Positions 16,912 to 26,239 of a DNA stretch of 64,000 bases are shown here, one piece after another (position 1 is the first letter of the stretch; each line of letters starts with the position of its first letter). Source of the DNA: Streptomyces sp. SCL15-4 (GTDB lineage: Bacteria; Actinomycetota; Actinomycetes; Streptomycetales; Streptomycetaceae); assembly GCF_033366695.1 (NCBI RefSeq), contig NZ_JAOBTQ010000001.1, forward strand, positions 1,612,001-1,676,000. The letters are read 5' to 3'. Both the position numbers and the translations under genes were made by a program. The notes beneath the pieces are model-generated. The model was given only the letters and a program-made list of their open reading frames with translations, made no database searches and had not been told where the DNA came from.

Positions 16912-18366
16912 ATGACGACCGATACCGGGGAGCCGACCCTGACGATCGACGAGCTGGCCGCGCGGGCGGGCGTCACGGTCCGCACGGTCCGCTTCTACGG
17001 CACCAAGGGGCTGCTGCCGCCGCCGGTGATCGGTCCGCGCCGGGTGGGTCACTACGGCCGCGGGCACCTGGCCCGGCTGGAGCTGATCGAGGAGATGCAG
17101 CGGCAGGGCATGACCCTGGCCGCGATCGAGCGGCACCTGCGGCAGCTGCCGGCCGGTCTCGGCCCGCACGATCTGGCGATCCACCGGGCGGTGGTCGCCT
17201 CCTGGGCGCCGGACACCGTGGAGACCGTGTCCCGCGCGGAGCTGGAGCGGCGGGCGGGACGGCGACTGGCCGCGGCGGAACTGGACCGGCTGGCCGCGAT
17301 GGACGTGGTGACGCCGGACGGGGAGTCCTTCCGCGTGGACTGCGGTCTGCTGCGGCTCGCGGTGCGGCTGCTGGACGTGCCCTTGGCGCAGGAGACGATC
17401 CTCGCCGCGCGGACCGTCCTGACCGGCCACGCGCGGGCGGCGGCGCACGAGCTGTCGGACCTGCTCCGCGAGGCCGTGGCGGAACGCGACACCCAGGACG
17501 TGAGGTCCCTGTCGGCCCACATGCACCCGCTCGTGGTGCAGGCGCTGCTCACCACCTTCCAGCGCTCGCTGCGCGAGGAACTGCGGCAGTGGCTGAACGC
17601 CACGGAAAACCCACCTGAAGCGGACGACACGATGACCCCGGGCGCGGTGAGCGCGGGCGCGGAGGGGCTGGGCGCGGCGACCCCGGGCGCGGAGGAGCCA
17701 GGCACGGCGATCGCGGGCTCGCAGGGGCTGGGCGCGGCGACCCCGGGCGCGACTACTCCGGGCGCGGAGGAGCCGGGCACGGTGATCGCGGGCGCGGCGA
17801 CCCCGGGCGCGACTACTCCGGGCGCGGAGGAGCCGGGCACGGAGGAGCCGGGCACGGTGATCCCGGGCTCGCAGGGGCTGGGCGCGGCGACCCCGGGCGC
17901 GACTACTCCGGGCGCGGAGGGGCCGGGCACGGTGATCGCGGGCGCGGAGGGGCCGGGCGCGGAGGGGCCGGGCGCGGCGATCTCTGGCACGGCGACCCCG
18001 GGCGCGGAGGGGCCGGGCACGGCGACCCCGGGCGCGGAGGGACCGGGCGCGGCGATCTCTGGCACGGCGACCCCGGGCGCGGCAACCTCGGGCTCGGAGG
18101 GACCGGGCGCAACTACCCCGGGCTCGGAGGAGCCGGGCTCGGAGGAGCCGGGCGCGGAGGGGCCGGCTGCGGAGGGGCCGGAGGACGCGGCGACGCACGC
18201 GGCGGAGCCGGATCACACGGCCACCCCCCACGCGGACGACCAGGACCGACCGGACCAGACGGCCGCCCGACGCTCGGAGCGACCGGACCGGACAGACCAC
18301 GCGACCGCCCAACCCGCACAGGGCTCACGCCGGACAGACCACACGGCCGCTCCTCGCGCGGAGTGA
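16912..18366 (+). CDS. MerR-family regulator with long pentapeptide-repeat tail
   Basis: A 484-residue protein. Residues 1-75 are a MerR winged helix (LTIDELAARAGVTVRTVRFYGTKGLLPPP, split in the family manner) and residues 76-240 form a helical effector region without the Cys pattern of metal sensors. From residue 244 to 423 there are 36 consecutive pentapeptides of the form Gly-[Ala/Thr/Ser]-x-x-[Pro/Ala/Leu/Ser], encoded by a 15-bp tandem array. A charged tail with a second loose repeat (DHTATP, RPDRTD) ends the protein. The ATG at 16912 is used; a GTG five codons upstream is possible. Typical relatives end near residue 240, so the tail is an accretion. It converges on the fad operon, and a regulatory link is only inferred. 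Confidence 0.85.
   Translation: MTTDTGEPTLTIDELAARAGVTVRTVRFYGTKGLLPPPVIGPRRVGHYGRGHLARLELIEEMQRQGMTLAAIERHLRQLPAGLGPHDLAIHRAVVASWAPDTVETVSRAELERRAGRRLAAAELDRLAAMDVVTPDGESFRVDCGLLRLAVRLLDVPLAQETILAARTVLTGHARAAAHELSDLLREAVAERDTQDVRSLSAHMHPLVVQALLTTFQRSLREELRQWLNATENPPEADDTMTPGAVSAGAEGLGAATPGAEEPGTAIAGSQGLGAATPGATTPGAEEPGTVIAGAATPGATTPGAEEPGTEEPGTVIPGSQGLGAATPGATTPGAEGPGTVIAGAEGPGAEGPGAAISGTATPGAEGPGTATPGAEGPGAAISGTATPGAATSGSEGPGATTPGSEEPGSEEPGAEGPAAEGPEDAATHAAEPDHTATPHADDQDRPDQTAARRSERPDRTDHATAQPAQGSRRTDHTAAPRAE
17641..18180 (+). repeat. 15-bp tandem array, 36 units
   Basis: Thirty-six 15-bp units in one reading frame inside the MerR-type gene. Nearly all begin GGC-GCG, GGC-ACG or GGC-TCG and end in CCG, GCG, CTG or TCT. 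There is higher-order structure: the 30-mers at 17731-17760, 17791-17820 and 17881-17910 are identical. Reads as a Gly-led elastin-like pentapeptide repeat. Confidence 0.95.
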
Positions 18367-18620
18367 CCGGACCGGACAGACGACTCGGCCTCGCCCCGCG
18401 CGAAACGGCTGCACCGGACGAACCACACAGCCACCTCGCACGCACAGCGACCCGACCGGGCCGACCACACGGCCACCCGCACGCGCAGCACCACAACCCG
18501 GCCGACCACACGGCCACCCCTCGCACGGGGCGACCGGACCGGACAGACGACTCGGCCGTCCCCCCACACAGAGGAACCCGACCCGGCCGACGCCACGGCC
18601 ACCCCCGCACGGAGTGACCG
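18181..18620 (+). repeat. Degenerate second repeat region over and beyond the MerR stop
   Basis: Loose repeats with the cores ACCACACGGCCACC and GACCGGACCGGACAGAC recur through the last codons of the gene and the following 250 bases. A 26-base unit at 18365-18390 recurs exactly at 18532-18557. The gene's terminal GCGGAGTGACCG is echoed at 18609-18620, each time with a TGA stop in a different frame. The 344 bases from 18367 to 18710 hold no convincing gene. Confidence 0.8.
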
Positions 18621-18710
18621 AACCCCGGCCGCCGACCGGCCGCCGACCGGTCTCCGGAGGAGTCGGGCGGAGAAGGGCGGAGGGCGGGTGCGCCGGCCGG
18701 GTGAGGTGGC

Positions 18711-20888
18711 TCAGTGGTGGTCGGTGAAGGTCTCCCCTCGCTCCGCCTTCGTGACGAGCAGCGCGGGCGGGGTGAACCGCTCGCCGTAGCGCTCGGCCAG
18801 CTCGCGGGCGCGGGCCGTGAAGCCGGGCAGGCCGCCTTCGTAGCCGTTGATGTACTGGAGCACACCGCCGGTCCAGCCGGGGAAGCCGATGCCGAGGACG
18901 GAACCGATGTTGGCGTCGGCGACCGAGGTCAGGACGCCCTCCTCCAGCAGGCGCACGGTGTCCAGCGCCTCGGCGAAGAGCATGCGCTCCTGCATGTCCC
19001 GGAACGGGATCTCGTACCCGGGCTTGGTGAAGTGCTCGCGCAGCCCCGGCCAGAGCCCGGCCCGCTTGCCGTCCTCGGTGTAGTCGTAGAAGCCCGCGCC
19101 GCCGCCGCGGCCGGTGCGGCCGAACTCGTCCACCATGCGGTCGACGACCGCCTCGGCCGGGTGCGCGGTCCAGGTGCCGCCGGCCTCCTCCACGGCCCGC
19201 TTCGTCTCGGCGCGGATCTTGCGGGGCAGGGTGAGGGTCAGCTCGTCCATGAGGGAGAGCACCTTGGCCGGGTAGCCGGCCTGCGCGGCGGCCTGTTCCA
19301 CGGAGGCGGGCTCGACGCCCTCGCCGACCATGGCGACGCCCTCGTTGAGGAAGTGGCCGATCACCCGGGAGGTGAAGAAGCCGCGCGAGTCGTTGACGAC
19401 GATCGGGGTCTTGTTGATCTGCCGGACCAGGTCGAAGGCGCGCGCGAGCGCCTCCTCGCCGGTGCGCTCGCCCTTGATGATCTCGACCAGCGGCATCTTG
19501 TCGACCGGCGAGAAGAAGTGCAGCCCGATGAAGTCGGCTTGGCGCTCGACGCCCTCGGCGAGCGTGGTGATCGGCAGGGTGGAGGTGTTGGAGCACAGCA
19601 GCGCGTCCGGGGCGACGACCGACTCGATCTCCTGGAACACCTTGTGCTTGAGGGAGGTGTCCTCGAAGACGGCCTCGATGACCGCGTCGCAGCCCGCGAG
19701 GTCGGCCGTGTCGGCGGTGGGGGTGATCCGGGCGAGCAGCGCGTCGGCCTTCTCCTGGCTGGTACGGCCCTTGGCCACGGCCTTGGCGCACAGCTTCTCC
19801 GAGTAGCCCTTGCCCTTGGCGGCGGCCTCCGGCGAGACGTCCTTGAGGACGACGTCGATGCCCGCGCGGGCGCACGCGTAGGCGATGCCGGCGCCCATCA
19901 TGCCGGCGCCGAGGACGGCCACCTTGCGCACCTTGCGGGGCTCGATGCCCCGGGGCCGGTTCGCGCCGGAGTTGACCGCCTGGAGGTCGAAGAAGAACGC
20001 CTGGATCATGTTCTTCGAGGTCTGCCCGGCGGCCAGTTCCACGAAGTAGCGCGCCTCGATGACCTGGGCGGTCTCGAAGTCGACCTGGGCGCCCTCGACG
20101 GCCGCGGCGAGGATGTTGCGCGGGGCGGGGTAGGGGGCGCCGTTGGTCTGCTTGCGCAGGCCGGCCGGGAAGGCGGGCAGGTTGGCGGCGAACTTCGGGT
20201 GGGCCGGGGTGCCGCCGGGGATGCGGTAGCCCGGCGTGTCCCAGGGCTGCCGGGACTCGGGGTGGGCGTCGATGAAGGCGCGGGCCTTGGCGATCAGTTC
20301 TTCGTGGGTCTCGGCCACCTCGTGGACGAGGCCGTTCTCCAGCGCGCGCCGGGCGTTGTACCGGGTGCCCTGGAGGAGGACCTTCAGCAGGGCGTCGGCG
20401 ATGCCCAGCAGGCGTACGGTGCGCACCACTCCGCCGCCGCCGGGGAGCAGGCCGAGGGTGACCTCGGGGCAGCCGATCTGCGTGCCGGGGGTGTCGAGGG
20501 CGACCCGGTGGTGGCAGGCGAGGGCCAGTTCGTAGCCGCCGCCGAGGGCCGCGCCGTTGATCGCCGCGACGACCGGCTTGCCGAGGGTCTCCAGGCGGCG
20601 CAGGTTGCGCTTGATGGCGAGGCCGCCGTCGAACAGCTCCCGCGCGGTCTCCGGCGTGACCCGGATGAGGTCGCGCAGGTCGCCGCCGGCGAAGAAGGTC
20701 TTCTTCGCCGAGGTGAGGATGACGCCCCGGATCGAGTCCCGCTCGGCCTCCAGCCGGTCGGTGATCACGGCGAGGGAGTCGCGGAACGCCTGGTTCATGG
20801 TGTTCGCGGACTGCTCCGGGTCGTCCAGGACGAGGGTGACGACACCGGTGTCGTCCTGCTCCCAGCGGATGGTGGTGCTCTCGGTCAT
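18711..20888 (-). CDS. fadB: Bifunctional enoyl-CoA hydratase / 3-hydroxyacyl-CoA dehydrogenase
   Basis: A 725-residue multifunctional protein that catalyses the hydration and NAD-dependent dehydrogenation steps of fatty-acid beta-oxidation. The crotonase domain occupies residues 1 to about 290 (KKTFFAGGDLRDL, NGAALGGGYELALACH). The Rossmann domain begins near residue 325 with VAVLGAGMMGAGIAYACARA, followed by the 3-hydroxyacyl-CoA dehydrogenase signature region IGLHFFSPVDKMPLVEI and its C-terminal dimerisation domain. The ATG at 20888 has GGAG ten bases upstream. It is the last gene of a three-gene operon, 41 bases after the thiolase gene. Confidence 0.95.
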   Translation of the reverse strand: MTESTTIRWEQDDTGVVTLVLDDPEQSANTMNQAFRDSLAVITDRLEAERDSIRGVILTSAKKTFFAGGDLRDLIRVTPETARELFDGGLAIKRNLRRLETLGKPVVAAINGAALGGGYELALACHHRVALDTPGTQIGCPEVTLGLLPGGGGVVRTVRLLGIADALLKVLLQGTRYNARRALENGLVHEVAETHEELIAKARAFIDAHPESRQPWDTPGYRIPGGTPAHPKFAANLPAFPAGLRKQTNGAPYPAPRNILAAAVEGAQVDFETAQVIEARYFVELAAGQTSKNMIQAFFFDLQAVNSGANRPRGIEPRKVRKVAVLGAGMMGAGIAYACARAGIDVVLKDVSPEAAAKGKGYSEKLCAKAVAKGRTSQEKADALLARITPTADTADLAGCDAVIEAVFEDTSLKHKVFQEIESVVAPDALLCSNTSTLPITTLAEGVERQADFIGLHFFSPVDKMPLVEIIKGERTGEEALARAFDLVRQINKTPIVVNDSRGFFTSRVIGHFLNEGVAMVGEGVEPASVEQAAAQAGYPAKVLSLMDELTLTLPRKIRAETKRAVEEAGGTWTAHPAEAVVDRMVDEFGRTGRGGGAGFYDYTEDGKRAGLWPGLREHFTKPGYEIPFRDMQERMLFAEALDTVRLLEEGVLTSVADANIGSVLGIGFPGWTGGVLQYINGYEGGLPGFTARARELAERYGERFTPPALLVTKAERGETFTDHH

Positions 20889-20929
20889 GACAGTCGTCTC
20901 CGTTGAAGTCGCTTGGTTCCGCTGGGAGT

Positions 20930-22144
20930 TCAGATGCGCTCGAGGATGGTGGCGATGCCCATGCCGCCGCCGACGCACAGCGTGGCGAGGCCGTAGCGCT
21001 TGTCCTGGCGCTCCAGTTCGTCGACGAGGGTGCCGAGGATCATGGCGCCGGTGGCGCCGAGCGGGTGGCCGAAGGCGATGGCGCCGCCGTTGACGTTGAT
21101 CTTGTCCAGGCTCAGGCCCATGTCCTTGGCGTAGCGCAGCACGACCGCGGCGAACGCCTCGTTGATCTCGACCAGGTCGATGTCGTCGATGGTAAGGCCG
21201 GCCTTGGCCAGGGCCTTGCGGCTGGCGGGTGCGGGGCCGGTGAGCATGATGGTCGGCTCGGAACCGGAGACGGCGGCGGAGACGATCCGCGCGCGGGGTG
21301 TGAGGCCGTGGCGTTCGCCGGCCTCCCGGGAGCCGATCGCGACGAGCGCGGCGCCGTCGACGATGCCGGAGGAGTTGCCCGCGTGGTGGACGTGGTCGAT
21401 CCGCTCCACCCAGTGGTACTTCTGCAGCGCGACCGCGTCGAAGCCGCCGAGGTCGCCGATGTCCGCGAAGGACGGCTTGAGCTTGGCGAGGGAGTCGGCG
21501 GTGGTGCCGGGGCGCGGGTGCTCGTCGTGGTCGAGGACGACCAGGCCGTTGCGGTCCTTGACGGGGACCACGGAGCGCTCGAAGCGGTTCTCCTTCCAGG
21601 CGGTGGCGGCGCGTTCCTGGGACAGCGCCGCGTACTCGTCCACGTCCCGGCGGGAGAAGCCCTCGATGGTGGCGATCAGGTCGGCGCTGATGCCCTGCGG
21701 CACGAAGTTGACGGCGAGGTTGGTCATCGGGTCGTTGAACCAGGCACCGCCGTCCGAGGCCATCGGGACCCGGGACATGGACTCGACGCCGCCGGCCAGG
21801 ACCAGGTCCTCCCAGCCGGCCCGGACCTTGGCGGCGGCGAGGTTGACGGCCTCCAGGCCGGAGGCACAGAAGCGGTTCTCCTGGACGCCCGCGACGGTGT
21901 CCGGCAGCCCGGCGGCGAGGGCGGCGATCCGGGCGATGTCGGAGCCCTGGTCGCCGATGGGGCTGACCACGCCGAGCACGATGTCGTCGATCCCGGCCGG
22001 GTCGAGGTCCGGGAAGCGGGCGCGGATCTCGTGGATGAGGCCGACGACGAGGTCGATCGGCTTCGTGCCGTGCAGGGCGCCGTTCGCCTTGCCGCGCCCG
22101 CGCGGGGTGCGGATCGCGTCGTACACGTACGCTTCGGTGCTCAC
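20930..22144 (-). CDS. fadA: Acetyl-CoA C-acyltransferase (thiolase)
   Basis: A 404-residue thiolase that cleaves 3-oxoacyl-CoA in beta-oxidation. The acylation Cys is in [17 protein letters not shown]. The catalytic His and second Cys are in [15 protein letters not shown] and [22 protein letters not shown] is also typical. The GTG at 22144 follows an AAAGG site. It is the middle gene of the operon and partner of the FadB-type protein, giving a complete alpha2beta2-type beta-oxidation module. Confidence 0.95.
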   Translation of the reverse strand: MSTEAYVYDAIRTPRGRGKANGALHGTKPIDLVVGLIHEIRARFPDLDPAGIDDIVLGVVSPIGDQGSDIARIAALAAGLPDTVAGVQENRFCASGLEAVNLAAAKVRAGWEDLVLAGGVESMSRVPMASDGGAWFNDPMTNLAVNFVPQGISADLIATIEGFSRRDVDEYAALSQERAATAWKENRFERSVVPVKDRNGLVVLDHDEHPRPGTTADSLAKLKPSFADIGDLGGFDAVALQKYHWVERIDHVHHAGNSSGIVDGAALVAIGSREAGERHGLTPRARIVSAAVSGSEPTIMLTGPAPASRKALAKAGLTIDDIDLVEINEAFAAVVLRYAKDMGLSLDKINVNGGAIAFGHPLGATGAMILGTLVDELERQDKRYGLATLCVGGGMGIATILERI

Positions 22145-22189
22145 TGGTGTGCCTTTCGGGAGGGTGGGCCGAGCGGGGGTGGGCGGCGG

Positions 22190-23362
22190 TCAGCCGCCGG
22201 TGGCCGCGTCGTCGGTGCGGGGGCCGTCGGCCGGGCGGGTGGGCAGGCGCCAGTCCCGGGCGACCGCCGCGGTGTCCGCGCCGGGCATGGCGGGGCCGGT
22301 GCGGACGGCGGTGGGCGTCGCGGAGAAGCGGGGGGCCGGGGCGGGCTGGGTGACGCCGTCGTGGTCGGTGAAGGTGGAGCGGGCGGCGAGGTGCGGGTGG
22401 TGCGGGGCCTCGCGCAGGCCGAGCACGGGCGCGACGCAGGCGTCGGAGTCCGTGAAGACGGCCGTCCACTCGGCCCGGGTGCGCGACTTGAAGGCGGCGG
22501 CGATCCGTTCGCGCAGCTCACCCCAGCGGGTGAGGTCGGTGCGGGCGGCGTCCAGGCCCGTGAGGCCGAGCAGGCGCAGGAACTCCGCGTAGAACTTCTC
22601 CTCCAGGGCGCCGACGGCCATGTACTGGCCGTCGGCGGTCTCGTAGGTGCCGTAGTAGGGGCAGCCGCCGTCCAGGAGGTTGGCGGCGCGACGGTCCTGC
22701 CAGCCGCCGGCGGCGAGCATGGCGTGGATCATCGTGGACAGGTGGGCCGTGCCGTCGACGATGGCCGCGTCGACCACCTGGCCGGTGCCGGTCGCGCGCG
22801 CGTGGTGCAGGGCGGCGAGGACGCCGACGGCCAGGTAGAGGGAGCCGCCCGCGTAGTCCCCGAGGAGGTTGGCGGGCACGGCCGGCGGTTCGTCCGGGCG
22901 GCCGATCATGCCGAGGGTGCCGGTGAGCGCGATGTAGGCGACGTCGTGGCCGGCGCGGTGGGCGAGGGGGCCGTCCTGGCCCCAGCCGGTCATCCGGCCG
23001 TAGACCAGGCGGGGATTGCGGGCGTGGCAGTCCGCGGGTCCGACGCCGAGCCGTTCGGCGACGCCCGGGCGGTAGGCCTCCAGGAGGATGTCGGCCCGCT
23101 CGGCGAGGTCCAGGACGCGCGCGGGGCCGTCCGGTGCCTTGAGGTCGACCACGACGGAGCGTTTGTTGCGGTTGGTGAGGTCGCGGGCCGGGTCGAGGCC
23201 GAGGCCCGCGCCGCCCGGGCGGTCCACCCGGACCACGTCGGCGCCGAGGTCGGCCAGCAGCATGGCGGCGAAGGGGCCCGGTCCGATGCCGGCCAGCTCC
23301 ACCACGCGCACGCCGGACAGCGGGCCGGTACCCGGCACCGGCGGCGTCTGTGCCGTTGTCAT
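22190..23362 (-). CDS. CaiB/BaiF-family CoA transferase or alpha-methylacyl-CoA racemase
   Basis: A 390-residue class III CoA-transferase fold protein. It shows [44 protein letters not shown] and the [19 protein letters not shown] run, which is close to alpha-methylacyl-CoA racemases. The start is the ATG at 23362 behind a G-rich site. It leads the operon with fadA and fadB (45 bases apart), which suggests that it activates or epimerises branched acyl-CoAs before beta-oxidation. Transferase and racemase roles cannot be separated by sequence alone. Confidence 0.87.
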   Translation of the reverse strand: MTTAQTPPVPGTGPLSGVRVVELAGIGPGPFAAMLLADLGADVVRVDRPGGAGLGLDPARDLTNRNKRSVVVDLKAPDGPARVLDLAERADILLEAYRPGVAERLGVGPADCHARNPRLVYGRMTGWGQDGPLAHRAGHDVAYIALTGTLGMIGRPDEPPAVPANLLGDYAGGSLYLAVGVLAALHHARATGTGQVVDAAIVDGTAHLSTMIHAMLAAGGWQDRRAANLLDGGCPYYGTYETADGQYMAVGALEEKFYAEFLRLLGLTGLDAARTDLTRWGELRERIAAAFKSRTRAEWTAVFTDSDACVAPVLGLREAPHHPHLAARSTFTDHDGVTQPAPAPRFSATPTAVRTGPAMPGADTAAVARDWRLPTRPADGPRTDDAATGG

Positions 23363-23711
23363 GCGTCCAGCCCCCAAGCCTGTGTGACACCACTGCTGTA
23401 ACACCGGTGATGCTAAGAACGTGTTCCATCGAGCACAAGACCTCAACGAGCAAGCGCTTAGCCAAGTGCCCGGCGCGTCGGCCACCACCCGAACGAGTGA
23501 ACGCGACCCGTGTCGCCACGCCGGCCGCGCGGCGCCGCCGCGCCCGGCCGGGCGCGTGCGTCGGCTCCCGCGGACGCGGGGCGTTCCGGGCTGCGGCCAC
23601 CGCTGCCTCCGGACTGGTCTTCGGACTGCGCACCCCTCACGCTAGCCTCGGCCACCGACAGCGGCGCGGGCTGCGCTGGGGGTGTGCGGACCAGGGGAGA
23701 CAAGGGGAGAC
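23363..23711. promoter_or_regulatory. Divergent upstream region of the fad operon and enoyl-reductase gene
   Basis: These 349 bases hold no credible gene. The AT-richer part, 23381-23470, lies just before the fad operon and should carry its promoter. It includes the palindrome-like CAAGCGCTTA (23451-23460) within AGCAAGCGCTTAGCC, similar in form to operators of TetR-family lipid regulators. Confidence 0.4.
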
Positions 23712-24890
23712 ATGAGCAGCATCAGCAGGACCGGCCGTCCCTACGACCTCGTGCTCTTCGGGGCCACGGGCTTCGTCGGCGCGCTCACCGCCCGCTATCT
23801 CGCCGAGCACGCGCCGCGGGACCTGCGCTGGGCGGTCGCCGGCCGCGACGAAGGACGGCTGGAGCGGCTGCGCGAGAGCCTGCCCGGCGGCGAGGGCATC
23901 GGTGTCCTGCGGGCCGACGCGCGCGAACCGGCCACCCTGCGCGCGCTCGCCGGGCAGACGCGCGTCCTCGCCACGACCGTCGGGCCGTACGTGCTGTACG
24001 GCGAGGAACTCGTCGCCGCCTGCGCCGACAGCGGCACCGACTACCTGGACCTCACCGGTGAGCCGGAGTTCGTGGACCTGATGTACGTCCGGCACGACGC
24101 CCGCGCGCGGGAGACGGGCGCGCGCCTGGTGCACGCCTGCGGCTTCGACTCGGTGCCGCACGACCTGGGCGTGTACTTCACGGTCCGGCAGCTGCCCGAG
24201 GGCGTGCCGCTGACCGTGGACGGCTATGTGACGGCGGACGCGGCCTTCTCCGGCGGCACTCTCGCCTCGGCGCTGAACCAGCTCTCCCGCGCCCGGCGGA
24301 TGCGCGCCGCCGCCCGCGAACGGGCCCGGCACGAGCCGCGGCTGCCGGGCCGCCGGGTGACGGCGCCGGCCGGCGTGCCGAGGTTCGCGCCTCCGGCCGG
24401 CGGGTGGGCGCTGCCGCTGCCCACGCTCGACCCGCAGGTCGTGCGCCGTTCGGCGCGGGCCCTGGAGCGGTACGGCCCCGACTTCCGCTACCGGCACTAC
24501 GCCGCCGTACGCCGGCTCCCCGTGGCCCTAGGCGGGGTCGCCGCCGTCGGCGCGGTGGCGGTCGCGGCCCAGCTTCCGCCCGTCCGGCGCCGGCTGTCGG
24601 ACCTGCTCCGCCCGGGTGACGGACCGAGCCCGCAGCGGCGGGCGGAGAGCTGGTTCCGGGTGCGGTTCGTCGGCGAGGGCGGCGGGCAGCGCGTGTACAC
24701 CGAGGTCGCGGGCGGCGACCCCGGCTACGACGAGACGGCGAAGATGTTCGCCGAGGCCGCCCTCTGCCTGGCCTTCGACGACCTGCCGCCGACGGCCGGT
24801 CAGGTCACCCCGGCCGAGGCGATGGGCGACGCGCTGACCGGACGGCTGCGCGCGGCCGGGATCACCTTCCGGGTGGCGGCGCGGCGCTGA
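23712..24890 (+). CDS. Saccharopine dehydrogenase-like / trans-acting enoyl reductase family protein
   Basis: A 392-residue NAD(P)-binding protein. The N-terminal Rossmann loop VLFGATGFVGALTARYL, then WAVAGRDEGRLERL and TTVGPYVLYGEELVAACA, match the family that includes mycobacterial trans-acting enoyl reductases and eukaryotic saccharopine-dehydrogenase-like oxidoreductases. A single hydrophobic stretch near residues 275-290 (ALGGVAAVGAVAVAAQ) may be a membrane anchor. The ATG at 23712 is directly preceded by a duplicated GGGGAGAC ribosome site. The real substrate is unknown. Divergence from the fad operon suggests lipid metabolism. Confidence 0.82.
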   Translation: MSSISRTGRPYDLVLFGATGFVGALTARYLAEHAPRDLRWAVAGRDEGRLERLRESLPGGEGIGVLRADAREPATLRALAGQTRVLATTVGPYVLYGEELVAACADSGTDYLDLTGEPEFVDLMYVRHDARARETGARLVHACGFDSVPHDLGVYFTVRQLPEGVPLTVDGYVTADAAFSGGTLASALNQLSRARRMRAAARERARHEPRLPGRRVTAPAGVPRFAPPAGGWALPLPTLDPQVVRRSARALERYGPDFRYRHYAAVRRLPVALGGVAAVGAVAVAAQLPPVRRRLSDLLRPGDGPSPQRRAESWFRVRFVGEGGGQRVYTEVAGGDPGYDETAKMFAEAALCLAFDDLPPTAGQVTPAEAMGDALTGRLRAAGITFRVAARR

Positions 24891-25130
24891 CCGGAACGCA
24901 CCGGCCCCGGCGGCTCCGCGCCCGCCCGGCCGCGGTCAGGGAGCCCTGCCCGAGCGGCCCGGGAACGGCGGAACGGACGTGAAGTCCGTGCTCGAAGCGA
25001 CCGTGGACGACCGGGCGGACGCGCGGGACCGGGTGCGCGAGCCGGAGCGCATCCCGCGCTGCCGGGCCGGCGGCCCGCGGCACCACGCCCTGGCACCCGG
25101 CGCCGCTACGGCCGTGTGCGGCTCGGCGCA

Positions 25131-25874
25131 TCAGGAGGCCGGCGCCGGGCGCGTCGTGCCGTCCTGGCCGCTGCCGCCGGCCACGCCCCGTGCCGCCTCG
25201 CGCAGGGCCCGCCGGCACAGGGCGTCGGCGCGGCGAGTGGTCTCCGGGAGGCGGAACCTGGGGGTCAGCGCGAGGGCGTGCGCCAGGGCACCGGCCAGAC
25301 TCACCCGGTGGCCGACGGAGACGAAGACCGGCTTGACGCCGTCCCGGGTGCGCAGGGCGCGCCCCACCTCCTGCGTCCCGGCGAGCAGCGGCGCCGAACG
25401 GCCCCGTTCCGGGCCTGGTTCGTCGTAGGCGAAGGCGAACGGGTTCTTGGCGACGCCGATGACCGGCAGGCCGGTGAGTACGCCGAGATGGCTGGCGAGG
25501 CCGAAGCGGCGCGGATGGGCGAGGCCGTAGCCGTCGCACACGACCAGGCCGGGCGGGACGGGCAGCCGCTCCAGGGCGGCCAGCACGGTCGGGATCTCCC
25601 GGAAGGCGAGGAGTCCGGGCACGTACGGGAAGGAGACCCGGCCGACGGCCGTCGCCTCCGCGACGACGTCCAGGGTGGCGGCGTCCAGCGCCACGGCCGC
25701 CGCCGCGACCAGGTCCCGTTCGTCGTCGTAGGCGACGTCGACCCCGGTGACGCGGCCCGTCCCGGGCGGCGGTCCGGGCTCGTCGAGCACCACGCGGCCG
25801 CGCAGTTCGTCCTGGACGGCGCGGGCCGCCTCCTCCGTCGCGGGCCAGCCCGCGGGTATGCCGACGATCGTCAC
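25131..25874 (-). CDS. nfi: Endonuclease V (deoxyinosine 3'-endonuclease)
   Basis: A 247-residue DNA repair nuclease that cuts the second phosphodiester bond 3' of deoxyinosine. Family residues are clear: Asp46 in VTGVDVAYDD, the PYVPGLLAFRE strand-wedge and Glu93, and Asp114 in VVCDGYGLAHPRRFGLASH. These are the metal-binding carboxylates and wedge of the family. GVAKNPF and KPVFVSVGH also fit. The GTG at 25874 is the start. It diverges from the YciI-like gene. The 240 bases downstream of it (24891-25130) show no gene. Confidence 0.93.
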   Translation of the reverse strand: MTIVGIPAGWPATEEAARAVQDELRGRVVLDEPGPPPGTGRVTGVDVAYDDERDLVAAAAVALDAATLDVVAEATAVGRVSFPYVPGLLAFREIPTVLAALERLPVPPGLVVCDGYGLAHPRRFGLASHLGVLTGLPVIGVAKNPFAFAYDEPGPERGRSAPLLAGTQEVGRALRTRDGVKPVFVSVGHRVSLAGALAHALALTPRFRLPETTRRADALCRRALREAARGVAGGSGQDGTTRPAPAS

Positions 25875-25933
25875 GCGGGTGACTCTACGGGTTCGCCGGT
25901 CGCCGGCGGCGGGCCGGGGGTAGGCTCGTGATC

Positions 25934-26230
25934 ATGTTCGTCCTCGAGCTGAACTACACCGCGCCCCTCGATGCCGTGGACGCCGTCCTGCCCGACCATG
26001 TGGCCTGGCTGGAGCGGCAGTACGACAAGGGCCTGTTCCTGGCCTCCGGACGCAAGAACCCCCGCGACGGCGGGGTGATCCTGGCCGTCGCGGGGAACCG
26101 CGCCGAGATCGAGGAGACCGTCGCCACCGACCCGTTCGTGGTCGCCGGCGTCTGCTCCTACCGCGTCATCGAGTTCCTCGCCACGAAGACGGCCCCCGAA
26201 CTGGAGCGCCACCGGCAGACCCTCGGCTGA
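25934..26230 (+). CDS. YciI-like protein
   Basis: A 98-residue ferredoxin-like-fold protein of the YCII family, of unknown biochemical role. LELNYTAPLDAVDAVLPDHVAWLERQ, GLFLASGRKNPRDGGVILA and DPFVVAGVCSYRVIEF are the conserved blocks, with the family's Asp and His (PDHVAWL). The ATG at 25934 lies about 9 bases after GGGGGTAGG. A GTG two codons upstream (25928) is also possible. It is monocistronic. Confidence 0.85.
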   Translation: MFVLELNYTAPLDAVDAVLPDHVAWLERQYDKGLFLASGRKNPRDGGVILAVAGNRAEIEETVATDPFVVAGVCSYRVIEFLATKTAPELERHRQTLG

Positions 26231-26239
26231 GCCGGCGGG

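Noticed and set aside
17641..18180. CRISPR-like array
   Set aside because: Units are contiguous 15-mers without unique spacers and lie in a coding frame.
16699..18312. Antisense frame through the MerR repeat array (Arg-Ala-Arg repeats)
   Set aside because: It is the mirror of the 15-bp array with no start signal. The forward frame joins a real MerR domain.
18363..18617. Possible separate small gene after the MerR stop
   Set aside because: It lacks a ribosome site and its peptide is only shifted repeat sequence, so it is treated as decayed or duplicated tail.
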